Counted from the stretch's first letter, positions 53,110 through 62,366 are shown. The stretch is DNA of 64,000 bases from Saccharibacillus nicotianae (GCF_042681745.1 NZ_JBHUGF010000009.1:166699-230698), one strand, 5' to 3'. Program-made: numbers and translations. Notes: generated from the sequence alone by a model not told the origin.

Positions 53110-54561
53110 TTAGTGTTGAATACGCGTGTACGTCTGATCGAACTTCACTTCGGGATACGCAATAGATGTAGATTTTAATAAAGACTGCGCCTCACCTTTC
53201 AAATACTGATCGAAGAACGCGGCTGTATATGCACGCGTAATATCAATATTGCGAATAGGATCGATCTCTTTAGCAAATAGCGCTGGTGCAATCAACGCAA
53301 GATCAGTAAAGCTCTGATGAAAGAAAGGGGCAACCTTCGCATAATACGTATCGTTTTTACTATTTGTCATTACACGATTCAGATCACCTGCAAATTGTTC
53401 ATAAAAAACATCATCTTTTTCTTTAACAGTAGGGTCAAGACTACGGGCTGTTTTTCCAGTAATTAGATACATAAATGGCTGTTGAAGATCAGTATGAGCC
53501 ACCTTACCCCAGAAACCACCTTCCAGACTAAGACCAGCTTTGAAGCGAGAATCAGTAGCTAACACTTCTGCTGTTGTTGCTCCGCCATAAGAATGACCAA
53601 ACATACCTACCCGATTCAAATCTATTCGTCCAGTTAGTAAGCCCTGCGGATCTTGCTTCTGCCACTCTGTTAGCGTATCGAGCACGAAGCTAGCGTCTGC
53701 CGCGCGAATACCAACACCAATTACATTATATGCATACAACTCTGACGAAGTAATACCTGTCGGATCAGGCTTATATGTTGCTGTCCGTCCGTCTGGAAAT
53801 GATACTTCTGCTGAGGTATAAGGATGATCGATCCCTACTACAATATAACCTCGGCTCACTAATTCCTCTATAGCAGTCATACTTTGAAAACGGGTAGAAC
53901 GTACCCCCGGCGAAAACAAAACAACTGGATACTCTGCTTGAGCTTTTGATATTGCTATATCGCTGACCACATGGGTATGAATCAGTGATGTCTGACTAAA
54001 CAATATCTTGGGTATACCAAATACCAGGCTAATCGCTTTACCCAATTCAGAAGGATACGTTTCTGTCTGTCGTCCAACTACTGTTTCTGGATCAACCGGA
54101 TACCAGACGTTCACCATCAGTTCACGTTTATCACCTGTCTCGGAAGTTAATGTTTCTTCACGCGAATCGTCTGTCAAATGTTGCACTGTTGTCCCGATAG
54201 CGTAACTACCTGTCGGTTGTGGCATCGTAAATACAGGTAGCAGATTTGACACATAGACTGCTACACTCGAAACGGCTAATACCAATACAGTTAGCAATAT
54301 GCGCTTTGTCCGATATAAATGTCGATTAGGCGCTACTACTGGATGTACTATTCGTATCAGACCTACAATCAACAGAACAACATCTAATCCGTACGCTGGA
54401 GCCATTTGGATGCGTATCCCTTCTAGCACAGCATGTAGACTATACAATACGAGTAGTATAATAACGGTAGTAGTATCCAACCATCGGCGTCGATGTCCAA
54501 AGATAAATAATCCAGATGCCAGTAGCCCCCCACCAAGTAAAATCATTTCAAATATTCTCAT
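53110..54561 (-). CDS. Membrane-anchored alpha/beta hydrolase (PAF-acetylhydrolase-like)
   Basis: A 483-residue protein. Four or so hydrophobic segments fill the first 115 residues, then an alpha/beta hydrolase domain follows. The nucleophile elbow is GHSYGG (in RVGMFGHSYGGATTAEVL); the oxyanion strand is YPVVLFSPGVRSTRFQS. The pattern fits PAF-acetylhydrolase/dienelactone-type hydrolases acting on ester bonds outside the membrane. First gene of a two-gene operon with the MerR regulator. Confidence 0.85.
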   Translation of the reverse strand: MRIFEMILLGGGLLASGLFIFGHRRRWLDTTTVIILLVLYSLHAVLEGIRIQMAPAYGLDVVLLIVGLIRIVHPVVAPNRHLYRTKRILLTVLVLAVSSVAVYVSNLLPVFTMPQPTGSYAIGTTVQHLTDDSREETLTSETGDKRELMVNVWYPVDPETVVGRQTETYPSELGKAISLVFGIPKILFSQTSLIHTHVVSDIAISKAQAEYPVVLFSPGVRSTRFQSMTAIEELVSRGYIVVGIDHPYTSAEVSFPDGRTATYKPDPTGITSSELYAYNVIGVGIRAADASFVLDTLTEWQKQDPQGLLTGRIDLNRVGMFGHSYGGATTAEVLATDSRFKAGLSLEGGFWGKVAHTDLQQPFMYLITGKTARSLDPTVKEKDDVFYEQFAGDLNRVMTNSKNDTYYAKVAPFFHQSFTDLALIAPALFAKEIDPIRNIDITRAYTAAFFDQYLKGEAQSLLKSTSIAYPEVKFDQTYTRIQH

Positions 54562-54628
54562 TCTCCCTCATCCTTTCAATCCGGCGGCTTAGAATATGGC
54601 ACTGCATATCAGTTTGCCCCGCTTATCC

Positions 54629-54660
54629 AGCATAAGGGTTGAAGTATACTTCAAGGTCAA
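54629..54660 (-). promoter_or_regulatory. MerR-type promoter/operator of the hydrolase-merR operon
   Basis: On the minus strand TTGACC (-35, 54660-54655), the perfect 16-bp palindrome TTGAAGTATACTTCAA (54654-54639), and TTATGC or TATGCT as -10 with 19-20 bp spacing. A palindrome filling an over-long spacer is the signature of MerR-activated promoters. Confidence 0.8.
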
Positions 54661-54677
54661 GCTTTTATTTTCGCTTT

Positions 54678-54712
54678 GCTTTTTGCTTTTTGCTTTTTGC
54701 TTTTTGCTTTTT
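54678..54712 (+). repeat. Tandem 7-bp repeat (GCTTTTT x5)
   Basis: Five perfect GCTTTTT units end-to-end, preceded by partial copies. They lie 18 bases upstream of the -35 of the MerR-type promoter and downstream of zwf. Confidence 0.9.
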
Positions 54713-54745
54713 ATCAAAGTCTCATTTTCTAACGTATTTCAAAAC

Positions 54746-54777
54746 AAAAAAGCCGCTTCCCCACTGCCCCAAACGGC
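54746..54777 (-). terminator. Terminator after zwf
   Basis: GCCGTTT / AAGCGGC (one G-U pair) with a 12-base loop and T run on the minus strand. Confidence 0.75.
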
Positions 54778-54821
54778 AATAAAAGAAACGACTTATTTAA
54801 ACATATAGATACAATTTAACG

Positions 54822-56378
54822 TTAATTGCTACTTCCCATTTGCCAGATAACATCATCTTCATCTTGACCATTTACAGGCCACCAATGATATCCATCTTGT
54901 TGAAGCAATAGATGAGTTGCATCTGGCCCCCAAGAACCGGCAGGATATGGTTTTACATCTTTAGGATGTTGTGACCAAGCCTCAGCAATATGATCTATAA
55001 AGCTCCAAGCCGCAGATACTTCATCCCAACGGGTAAAGTATGTTGAATCACCTTGCGCCGCGTCTTCGATCAAGCTTTCATAAGCTTCAGGTGAATTAAT
55101 TCCGATCATACAACTCTGACAAAAATCCATAGCAAGTGGTTGAATTTCAGAATCAGAACCCGGTTTTTTAGCATTGATTTTGATATAAATACCTTCCATT
55201 GGATTCACACGAATTACCAATAGATTTGGTTCTAGATTATGACGTTGTCCAAGATATACATTGGTAGGTGTCCGCTTGAACTCTACAATAATCTCAGTTG
55301 TTTTTACAGGTAGACGTTTCCCTGTACGAATATAGAAAGGTACACCTGACCAGCGGAAATTATCTACAAATAATCGCGCGGCAAAATACGTTTCTGTATT
55401 TGAAGCAGGATCTACTTTGTCTTCTTCACGATATCCAGGTAATGTTTTGCCTTTAGATTCACCTGCTGTATATTGACCACGTACTACGTTTTGATCCACT
55501 TCTTCTGGTGTCGTATATGCACGAAGAGAACGAAGCACTTTTACTTTTTCATCATGAATATCTTCAGGCAGTAGACGACTTGGTGGTTCCATCGCGATCA
55601 TGGCTAACATTTGCAACATATGGTTCTGCCCCATATCGCGTAGTGCGCCTGAATGATCGTAATATCCACCACGTTCTTCTACACCGACCGTTTCACTAAG
55701 TGTAATTTGAATATTAGAAATATGCTGATTGTTCCACAAAGGTTCAAAAAAAGCATTCGCAAATCGAATCACTTCGATATTTTGAACCATTTCTTTTCCT
55801 AAATAATGGTCGATACGATAAATTTCATCTTCTTCAAATACTTCATTGATTTCTGCATTAAGCTTACGTGCAGATTCCAGATCATATCCGAAAGGCTTCT
55901 CGATGACCAGACGATTCCAGCCTGTACCATCCATCATGCCACCTGCCCGAAGGTTAAGCGATACACTACCAAACAATTCCGGTGCAAGGGCAAGGAAAAA
56001 GAATCGGTTGCCTGGGATACCGTATTTATTTTCAATCACTTCTGTTTGTTCTTTCAACTCTTGAAAACCAGCGACATTGTTAATATCTAACGATTTATAT
56101 TCAAAATGTTCTGCAAATCGAGTCCACTCTTCTTCGGCTCCGATCTTGTAGCGACAAAACTCTATGATAGACTGATGGAGATCTTCCCGAAATTCTTCAT
56201 TGGTACGCGGTCGACGCGCTACACCAATGACTGCAAAATCCTCTGCAAGTTTACCTTCACGATACAAACTATAAATAGCAGGAAACAATTTACGTCTTGC
56301 CAAATCCCCGGTTGCTCCAAAAATGAAAAATACCGCACTTGGTGTCTGCAATGTCTCAAGATTTTGTTTTCCAGTCAT
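54822..56378 (-). CDS. zwf: Glucose-6-phosphate 1-dehydrogenase
   Basis: A 518-residue enzyme of normal length. NADP site GATGDLARRK is at 21-30, the substrate-binding/active motif RIDHYLGKEMVQN starts at 188 (His191, Lys195), and EKPFG is at 160-164. First step of the oxidative pentose phosphate pathway, giving NADPH. It stands alone, without gnd or pgl nearby. Ribosome binding site GAGGAG, clear ATG. Confidence 0.96.
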   Translation of the reverse strand: MTGKQNLETLQTPSAVFFIFGATGDLARRKLFPAIYSLYREGKLAEDFAVIGVARRPRTNEEFREDLHQSIIEFCRYKIGAEEEWTRFAEHFEYKSLDINNVAGFQELKEQTEVIENKYGIPGNRFFFLALAPELFGSVSLNLRAGGMMDGTGWNRLVIEKPFGYDLESARKLNAEINEVFEEDEIYRIDHYLGKEMVQNIEVIRFANAFFEPLWNNQHISNIQITLSETVGVEERGGYYDHSGALRDMGQNHMLQMLAMIAMEPPSRLLPEDIHDEKVKVLRSLRAYTTPEEVDQNVVRGQYTAGESKGKTLPGYREEDKVDPASNTETYFAARLFVDNFRWSGVPFYIRTGKRLPVKTTEIIVEFKRTPTNVYLGQRHNLEPNLLVIRVNPMEGIYIKINAKKPGSDSEIQPLAMDFCQSCMIGINSPEAYESLIEDAAQGDSTYFTRWDEVSAAWSFIDHIAEAWSQHPKDVKPYPAGSWGPDATHLLLQQDGYHWWPVNGQDEDDVIWQMGSSN

Positions 56379-56518
56379 AGCTCCTCAACTTTCTATGTAA
56401 AATCTGTAATGTGGTAAACGTATTCTACCATAATTACCCTATCTATCGCTATCTGACCACTATAAGAAGTACTTATATCTTTTGCAAATAAAATTGATAC
56501 CTGTGCACCAGCAGTAAA

Positions 56519-57169
56519 TCACTCGGCTAATCCATTTTTATAGGCATAGATAGCAGCCTGTGTACGATCTTCTACCCCTAGCTTAGCTAGCAAATTCGTA
56601 ACATGGAATTTTACCGTTTTGATACCGATAATTAATTCATCTGCAATATCTTGATTCGATTTCCCTTTTGCCAGTAATCGAAGTACATCCATTTCACGAT
56701 CTGTTAATTCTTCATGTAATGCACGTTCAAGAGGCTCCCGAAAGCGGCTCATCATTTTAGAAGCTACCTGCGATTCTAGTACAGATTGTCCTCTAGCAGC
56801 AGCTCGAATAGCATCTGCTATTTCACTAGCACGCGAGGTTTTGAGCAAATAACTAAAAGCGCCTGCTTCGATCACAGGATACATTTTTTCATCATCCAAA
56901 TAACTTGTCAGTACAATGACTTTGCAATCAGAATTAATTTGCAATACACGTCTTGTTGTTTCGATGCCGTCCATCCCATCCATTACTAGATCCATCAGGA
57001 TTACATCCGGTTTATATTCTTGCGCAAGACGAATACCTTCTTCTCCGTTACTTGCTTCACCGACTACTTCAATACCGTCTTCTGTGTCCAATACAGCCGC
57101 AAGTCCAATACGAACCATCTCATGATCATCAACTAATAGTACTTTGATCAATTGTTCATCATTTTCCAT
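56519..57169 (-). CDS. liaR: LiaR-like NarL/FixJ response regulator
   Basis: A 216-residue regulator with receiver domain (phosphoacceptor Asp60 in VILMDLVMDG; acidic pair DD at 14-15; Lys in LLKTS) and a C-terminal LuxR-type helix-turn-helix (LLAKGKSNQDIADELIIGIKTVKFHVTNLLAKLGV). It follows the sensor kinase by 4 bases. The LiaR assignment rests on sequence and the full lia-type operon around it. Confidence 0.92.
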   Translation of the reverse strand: MENDEQLIKVLLVDDHEMVRIGLAAVLDTEDGIEVVGEASNGEEGIRLAQEYKPDVILMDLVMDGMDGIETTRRVLQINSDCKVIVLTSYLDDEKMYPVIEAGAFSYLLKTSRASEIADAIRAAARGQSVLESQVASKMMSRFREPLERALHEELTDREMDVLRLLAKGKSNQDIADELIIGIKTVKFHVTNLLAKLGVEDRTQAAIYAYKNGLAE

Positions 57170-57173
57170 AGTA

Positions 57174-58235
57174 TTATGCCCACCTGCTTTCTTCTGTATT
57201 TAAAGTCACAATCGGAATCACAATCTCTATACGTGTTCCTTTTCCAGGAGCCGTTATATACTGGATTGTTCCTCCCAATTCATTCGTTCGTTCTCTCATC
57301 GTAGATAAGCCATACGAAGCTTGCTTCGTTTCATTTAACTCAAATCCGATTCCATCATCTTTCAAAGTCACCCGTACCGAATCCACCTTTTGCACGATCC
57401 GAATCTCCATCCGTTCGGCTTTGGCATGACGTAATGTATTTGATAAAGACTCCTGCACAATACGGAAAATATGATTTTCTACCCCTTTTAATAACCGTAG
57501 ATCATCATCCATATCCAAATTGATTTCCATCGGAATTTTGGCTTGTAATTCACGAATCAATTCCCGTAATCCTTGAGATAGACGCTTCCCTTCTAGATAG
57601 ACAGGACGAAGATGTAATAGTAACGCTCTCATTTCGGATTGTGCTACAGATGACATTTCTTCGATCAGTTCAACCTGACGTTTGGCACGCGCTGGATTAC
57701 TATCAAAGGTACGTCCTATAGCTGTCGCTGTCATCGAGATCGCAAATAATTGCTGAGAAACAGCATCATGCAACTCTCGCGCTAATCGCTGACGTTCTTC
57801 GATAATTGCTGTAATTCTAGCTTGCTCTGCTAATTGTGCATTATTAGTAGATAATCGTTGTAGACTACTGATCTGATCTTCCCACTTTTTACCGATACGA
57901 TCAATTTGCTCACCCAGTCTTGACCATTCATCATTGCCCCATTGAGGAGCAGCTTGTGACCAGTTGCCTTTTTCCCACATCAATAACGTATCTCTTAATT
58001 TATCCAAACGCATTTTAAGCCTGAGTGCATGATATAATCCGTATAATCCACCCACAACAATAACCGGTACTAATAATGCCGCACCAGTCTGTAATAAAGA
58101 AGGCCAGGATAAATCGATCTGCAAATGACCAGACGTATATAATACATAAATAATAATAATCAGTAATAAGAAGGATAACAAAATCCCTTCACTCATACTG
58201 CGGACAATCAAGTCAGCAGGCTTTCTCTTTTTCAC
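57174..58235 (-). CDS. liaS: LiaS-like sensor histidine kinase
   Basis: A 353-residue kinase with two N-terminal helices (about 16-34, 50-68) with only a short outer loop, a HAMP-like linker, and a HisKA_3 domain with His156 in ARELHDAVSQQLFA, plus HATPase (NTLRHAKAERMEI, LKDDGIGF). Short-loop kinases of this kind sense envelope stress inside the membrane and depend on LiaF. GTG start after AGGAGG. Confidence 0.92.
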   Translation of the reverse strand: MKKRKPADLIVRSMSEGILLSFLLLIIIIYVLYTSGHLQIDLSWPSLLQTGAALLVPVIVVGGLYGLYHALRLKMRLDKLRDTLLMWEKGNWSQAAPQWGNDEWSRLGEQIDRIGKKWEDQISSLQRLSTNNAQLAEQARITAIIEERQRLARELHDAVSQQLFAISMTATAIGRTFDSNPARAKRQVELIEEMSSVAQSEMRALLLHLRPVYLEGKRLSQGLRELIRELQAKIPMEINLDMDDDLRLLKGVENHIFRIVQESLSNTLRHAKAERMEIRIVQKVDSVRVTLKDDGIGFELNETKQASYGLSTMRERTNELGGTIQYITAPGKGTRIEIVIPIVTLNTEESRWA

Positions 58236-58320
58236 GTATCAAGTCCTCCTGCTTCTTTGACGTTAGAACTTTTCATAATTTTATCACTTCAATTTCAACA
58301 GCTTCATACAGATATTTTAT

Positions 58321-58377
58321 GCTTGTGCTTGTGCTTGTGCTTGTGCTTGTGCTTGTGCTTGTGCTTGTGCTTGTGCT
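58321..58377 (-). repeat. Tandem 6-bp repeat (GCTTGT x9.5)
   Basis: Nine perfect GCTTGT units plus a half unit, in the 170-base gap between the liaF-like stop and the liaS-like start. On the coding strand the units read ACAAGC. Confidence 0.92.
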
Positions 58378-58405
58378 ATAAAAGTTTACTTTTTAATAAA
58401 AAAGA

Positions 58406-59074
58406 TTACGAGGACAATCGAATATTCAGATCTCCTGCAATATACGAAATAACCAATTTCACTTTTTGTTTACTGGTCACATAATTAGCCGATTTCCATT
58501 GTAATCGATTCTGAACTCCTTGTTGACGCTCTCCTACAGGATATCCATTCGATTCACAACCAATTTGACCGAACAATAAATACGCTTCAATTTCTACACC
58601 ATAATCTTCTGGAATCGAAAAATCCAAATCTCCTAATATCCCTTGAAAATAAAGAACCGTCTCCGACTCATCAGGCATAGCCAGCGACAGATCACAATCA
58701 ATATCTCCGATAGCATGCCATGAACTAGAACTTTGCATCATCCAGGGTTCACGGTCGTAACGAACATTCGTGATAAACCTCTGTTGCAAACGATACGGCT
58801 GTCCCCGGTGTGCCTTATTCGCATGTACGTAAAACCATCCTAACGATATCAAAGTAACCCCGATTACAATCATCAAATGATCTAATAATAATAACCCTAA
58901 TCCTATTCCGCCAAAAATATATCCTTGTCTCATGGCTCCACTACGTAAACGCATAATTCCAATTAGCAACAAAAGAAGTGCGGCAACCGTAAAAAAGCCA
59001 AATGATACACCTAAAAGCACCTGCAACCCAATCGCAATTAATAACACTGCAAATATTTTTCTTTTTCTTCCCAT
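58406..59074 (-). CDS. liaF: LiaF-like inhibitor of the two-component system
   Basis: A protein of about 222 residues with four N-terminal hydrophobic segments and a C-terminal beta-helical DUF2154-type domain (WHAIGDIDCDLSLAMPDESETVLYFQGILGDLDFSIPEDYGVEIEAYLLFGQIG). In Bacillus LiaF keeps LiaS off until cell-wall stress. Start choice: ATG at 59074 with AAAGGAGG 8 bases away; the longer frame upstream has no ribosome binding site. Confidence 0.85.
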   Translation of the reverse strand: MGRKRKIFAVLLIAIGLQVLLGVSFGFFTVAALLLLLIGIMRLRSGAMRQGYIFGGIGLGLLLLDHLMIVIGVTLISLGWFYVHANKAHRGQPYRLQQRFITNVRYDREPWMMQSSSSWHAIGDIDCDLSLAMPDESETVLYFQGILGDLDFSIPEDYGVEIEAYLLFGQIGCESNGYPVGERQQGVQNRLQWKSANYVTSKQKVKLVISYIAGDLNIRLSS

Positions 59075-59103
59075 AACCGCACCTCCTTTACTGCTAATAA
59101 TAG

Positions 59104-59144
59104 AAAAGCCATACCCGCATGATGACACATACGCTGTATGGCTT
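59104..59144 (-). terminator. Terminator-like hairpin between pspA and liaF
   Basis: AAGCCATAC / GTATGGCTT with a weak T tract on the minus strand. It could reduce expression of liaFSR relative to the psp genes upstream. Confidence 0.55.
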
Positions 59145-59246
59145 CGCCTGTTCTAGCATATCATATTGTCATTTCAATAACTATAATTTACATTTATGAA
59201 TAGCTATATTATATCTATGAACACGTAGTATGCTCACAAAGATAGA

Positions 59247-59984
59247 TTAATATTGTGTATCGTCTTTAGAAAGAGATGGGCCTTCAGATGGATTAGATTC
59301 AATCGTTTTAGGTGCTAATTTACTTTTCAGCAAATTCAATTGCTCATCCACTCTAAGTTGTTTTTCTGCATCTTCTGCACTTACATACGGGCTTGATCCA
59401 TAACCAGAACGGTAAGGAGCACGCATTACATCTGCTTCTGCTTCCATTTGCATGATTTTTTCTTCCATACGGTTAAATCCAAGCGAAGCGCCGCCTTTGT
59501 CAATCGAGTTCACAGAACTCACTTGAGCCATTTGTTTTTTCGCTTTTGCCATTTGAGCACGAGAAACCAATTCATTACGTTTGTTACGCATTTTGTAGAA
59601 CTCGTCTTTCATTTCATGCAATTGGTTCATCATATCTGTTACTTGATCTTTAGCTTGACTGTGCATTTCAGAATACTCAGTGAATTTTTGATCAAAATAC
59701 AATTTTTCTTCTAGCAATTTACGAGCAACTTCTTCTTGACCATTTTTAAGTGCAGCCGTTGCCTGGCTTTCACGTTGCATACCTACACGTGCAGCTTCAT
59801 CAAAACGTTGTTTCATACGACGTTCATTTGCCATTTGTTTAGCTACAGTAACCTCTGCTTGATGAATTTCTGCTTCCATATCACGTAGATATTGATTTAA
59901 CATTACAATTGGATCTTCTACCTTATCTAGTAAATCATTCACCGATGCCTTAGTCATATCTTTCAATCTTTTAAAAACTCCCAT
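59247..59984 (-). CDS. PspA/IM30 family envelope-stress protein, copy 2
   Basis: A 245-residue, nearly all-helical protein. The start GVFKRLKDMTKASVNDLLDKVEDPIVMLNQYLRDME is the PspA amphipathic helix and family signature; the rest is a long coiled coil with many Glu/Gln/Lys, ending in a disordered Pro/Ser tail. It binds and protects stressed membrane; the Bacillus counterpart is LiaH. ATG at 59984 follows GGGAG by about 9 bases, 1 base after the PspC stop. Confidence 0.92.
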   Translation of the reverse strand: MGVFKRLKDMTKASVNDLLDKVEDPIVMLNQYLRDMEAEIHQAEVTVAKQMANERRMKQRFDEAARVGMQRESQATAALKNGQEEVARKLLEEKLYFDQKFTEYSEMHSQAKDQVTDMMNQLHEMKDEFYKMRNKRNELVSRAQMAKAKKQMAQVSSVNSIDKGGASLGFNRMEEKIMQMEAEADVMRAPYRSGYGSSPYVSAEDAEKQLRVDEQLNLLKSKLAPKTIESNPSEGPSLSKDDTQY

Positions 59985-59985
59985 A

Positions 59986-60486
59986 TTATAAATCTCCCTT
60001 CTCATATTGAGCGACTTTTTTTCTTAATTGTTCTACTTCTTTACGCAAAGCTTTATTTTCAATACCTTCCATCATCGAATCAAGATCACCATTTGATTTT
60101 GATGTCTGATCTGGAGCTTGTTGTGGAGGGCGATTTTTCCCAAAATAACGAGAATTGCTTTTGTGTGGAGCATCATACGTATTAGGTTCATACGCATTTT
60201 GTGAAGTACCCCAGTATCCGCCATAACTTTGACGTGGACCATAACGATCCTCAGGATATTCTTCATGAAAAGGATTTTGTTCAAAAGGACGATAGACCGG
60301 TGGCTGCTTAGGCACAATCAGTGCTGCAATAATATAGATCAACACTGTCGTTGTTCCGGTAAAAGGAATACTTAATATTAACAGAACCCGTAACAATGTT
60401 GGATTAATCTGAAAATATTCAGCTAGACCGCCACTCAGTCCCGTCAAAATCCTATCATGATTTGAACGATATAACTTCGGACGCAT
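59986..60486 (-). CDS. PspC domain protein
   Basis: A 166-residue protein. Residues 1-60 form the PspC domain (KLYRSNHDRILTGLSGGLAEYFQINPTLLRVLLILSIPFTGTTTVLIYIIAALIVP), with a membrane helix; then a Pro/Gln/Tyr-rich linker, and a short coiled coil at the end (LRKEVEQLRKKVAQYEKG) that may contact PspA. Start ATG at 60486 with AAGGAGG upstream. Flanked 1 to 2 bases away by two pspA genes. Confidence 0.9.
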   Translation of the reverse strand: MRPKLYRSNHDRILTGLSGGLAEYFQINPTLLRVLLILSIPFTGTTTVLIYIIAALIVPKQPPVYRPFEQNPFHEEYPEDRYGPRQSYGGYWGTSQNAYEPNTYDAPHKSNSRYFGKNRPPQQAPDQTSKSNGDLDSMMEGIENKALRKEVEQLRKKVAQYEKGDL

Positions 60487-60487
60487 A

Positions 60488-61159
60488 TTACTCCTCCTTA
60501 CGATCTGCATCAAGCTTACGTCTCAAACGTTCTAATTCTTCATCTAATGACACACCATTTGTTGTGCCTGAACCAGAAGAATAAGAATCACCATTTCGCA
60601 AATCTCGTAACGCTTTGGCTTCAATTTCCCAATCTGAGATTCGATCTTCTAAACGTCCAAATGCTTGAGGTGTGCTTTGTACAGCATTCCCAAAACGACG
60701 ATTCATCTGTTGTTGCAAACGAAGAGTCTCCATACGAGCATAATAATACTCACGTTTGCTATAGACTGCTTGATACTCTGACTTTAATGTATTTAATTGA
60801 ACCTGTACTTCTCGCAAAGCTTCAGTATTTTGATCCAACAACTCATTATATTGATTCTCTTTTTCTTCATACATTACTTTTTCTTGCAAAGCCATACGAG
60901 CCAAATCTTCTTCTTCTGCTTGTAAAGCTAACATCGCTTGTTCTTCGCGTTTTTTACGCATCGCAGATGCTTGATCTACATGTTGTTTCAACTGACGTGT
61001 ATGTTGAGTAACATGATGTTGCAATTGTTCAGCTTCCGTAATAGCACGTCGTGTATCTAAAAGAAATTGATCAATCATTCTCACAGGATCTTGACTCTGT
61101 TCTAATCTTTCATTTAAAGTAGCCACTGTAATATCACGTACACGTTTAAAAACGTTCAT
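60488..61159 (-). CDS. PspA/IM30 family envelope-stress protein, copy 1
   Basis: A 223-residue PspA homologue, diverged from the other copy. Start NVFKRVRDITVATLNERLEQSQDPVRMIDQFLLDTRRAI; long coiled coil; end GVSLDEELERLRRKLDADRKEE. The ATG at 61159 follows GGGAGGG. The two PspA forms on either side of PspC probably make mixed or separate assemblies; this is inference. First gene of the psp-lia block after the LiaI-like gene. Confidence 0.9.
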   Translation of the reverse strand: MNVFKRVRDITVATLNERLEQSQDPVRMIDQFLLDTRRAITEAEQLQHHVTQHTRQLKQHVDQASAMRKKREEQAMLALQAEEEDLARMALQEKVMYEEKENQYNELLDQNTEALREVQVQLNTLKSEYQAVYSKREYYYARMETLRLQQQMNRRFGNAVQSTPQAFGRLEDRISDWEIEAKALRDLRNGDSYSSGSGTTNGVSLDEELERLRRKLDADRKEE

Positions 61160-61430
61160 GAATAATTGCTCCCTCCCTTGCTTGATCACAAATGATCTTT
61201 TTTTGATATTCATCTATATCGTATTGCATCATATCGAACAAGTATGAATAACAGATGAAATCAACTATGAATAATAGTTTACTACTTTTCCAATAATAAT
61301 TTACGATATTTTGCAATTACATCTTACTATTTTTATATCGTACATTATAAAGGTCTTTATTAGAATGTTACCCATTCGTAGACTACACACTAACAAGTAA
61401 GAAGTGATTTACATCAATGATGTTATCTGG

Positions 61431-61760
61431 TTAGAACATTCTATTCTGTTCTTGTTGATGGTGACGATTTTTTAGTAATGAATAACCCCACCATACTAAT
61501 GCGATTCCAATAGCAGGTCCGATAATCCAAGACAATTTAGCAAAAAGGATACAAGCACCTATAACCGATAATGTAATCCCCAAAAATCGACGTCCACTTT
61601 GTAAAGCATAATATCCAAGTACAAGCAATGCGACCGGGAATAATAGTCCAATCAGGTAACCGAACAGACTATGTAAAACAGGTACAAATTTGCCAAAAAC
61701 CATTAACACACCAATAATAATTAAAGCAAAAGCAGCTATACTTTTACGATTTATACGCAA
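61431..61760 (-). CDS. LiaI-like membrane protein
   Basis: A protein of about 109 residues with four hydrophobic segments (AFALIIIGVLMVFGKFV, LFGYLIGLLFPVALLVLGYYAL, FLGITLSVIGACILFAKL, IIGPAIGIALVWWGYSLL) and a short basic tail. It resembles LiaI/LiaF N-terminal modules that recruit PspA/LiaH to the membrane. Start choice: TTG at 61760 is 7 bases after AAAGGAGG; the longer GTG-start frame abuts it. It lies about 270 bases upstream of pspA copy 1. Confidence 0.82.
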   Translation of the reverse strand: MRINRKSIAAFALIIIGVLMVFGKFVPVLHSLFGYLIGLLFPVALLVLGYYALQSGRRFLGITLSVIGACILFAKLSWIIGPAIGIALVWWGYSLLKNRHHQQEQNRMF

Positions 61761-62045
61761 ATGTTCCACCTCCTTTACCTAGATATAGATACTCGTCAAT
61801 TTCGGTATACACTTCTTAGATCGCAATTTTGAGCCAGATAACAATACTTTAGAGTTATAAAGTATGTATCTTTTCACTTTCATATCTGGTTGTAGCAAAT
61901 GTTGTCTTTGCCTTATATACACATTGTAAAGTAGAATGGGTTTCTGCAAAATGGACTATAGGTGGTTTTTTATCCTAGACCTTAGACGGGGAGTCATTAT
62001 GAAATATCAGAGGGATACTTAATTAACAGTATTTAATGATTTTTT

Positions 62046-62115
62046 ACATACTACATACTACATACTACATACTACATACTACATACTACATACTACATAC
62101 TACATACTACATACT
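62046..62115 (+). repeat. Tandem 7-bp repeat (ACATACT x10), truncated by gap
   Basis: Ten perfect ACATACT units run directly into the unsequenced gap, so the true array is probably longer. No gene overlaps. Position: between the LiaI-like gene and the tRNA cluster. Confidence 0.93.
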
Positions 62116-62342
62116 NNNNNNNNNNNNNNNNNNNNNNNNNNNNNNNNNNNNNNNNNNNNNNNNNNNNNNNNNNNNNNNNNNNNNNNNNNNNNNNNNNNNN
62201 NNNNNNNNNNNNNNNNNNNNNNNNNNNNNNNNNNNNNNNNNNNNNNNNNNNNNNNNNNNNNNNNNNNNNNNNNNNNNNNNNNNNNNNNNNNNNNNNNNNN
62301 NNNNNNNNNNNNNNNNNNNNNNNNNNNNNNNNNNNNNNNNNN
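62116..62342. other. Assembly gap (N run)
   Basis: 227 consecutive undetermined bases immediately after the ACATACT array. Open frames across it are not meaningful. Confidence 0.99.
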
Positions 62343-62366
62343 ATGTGATGTTCTAAAAAAGCAAAT

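Noticed and set aside
58257..58484. Plus-strand frame with Leu-Cys repeats (CLCLCLC)
   Set aside because: It is the translation of the hexamer repeat and reads antisense into the liaF end; no ribosome binding site.
54678..62115. Short direct repeats as CRISPR
   Set aside because: The three arrays are uninterrupted 6- and 7-bp tandem units with no spacers, and no cas gene is present.
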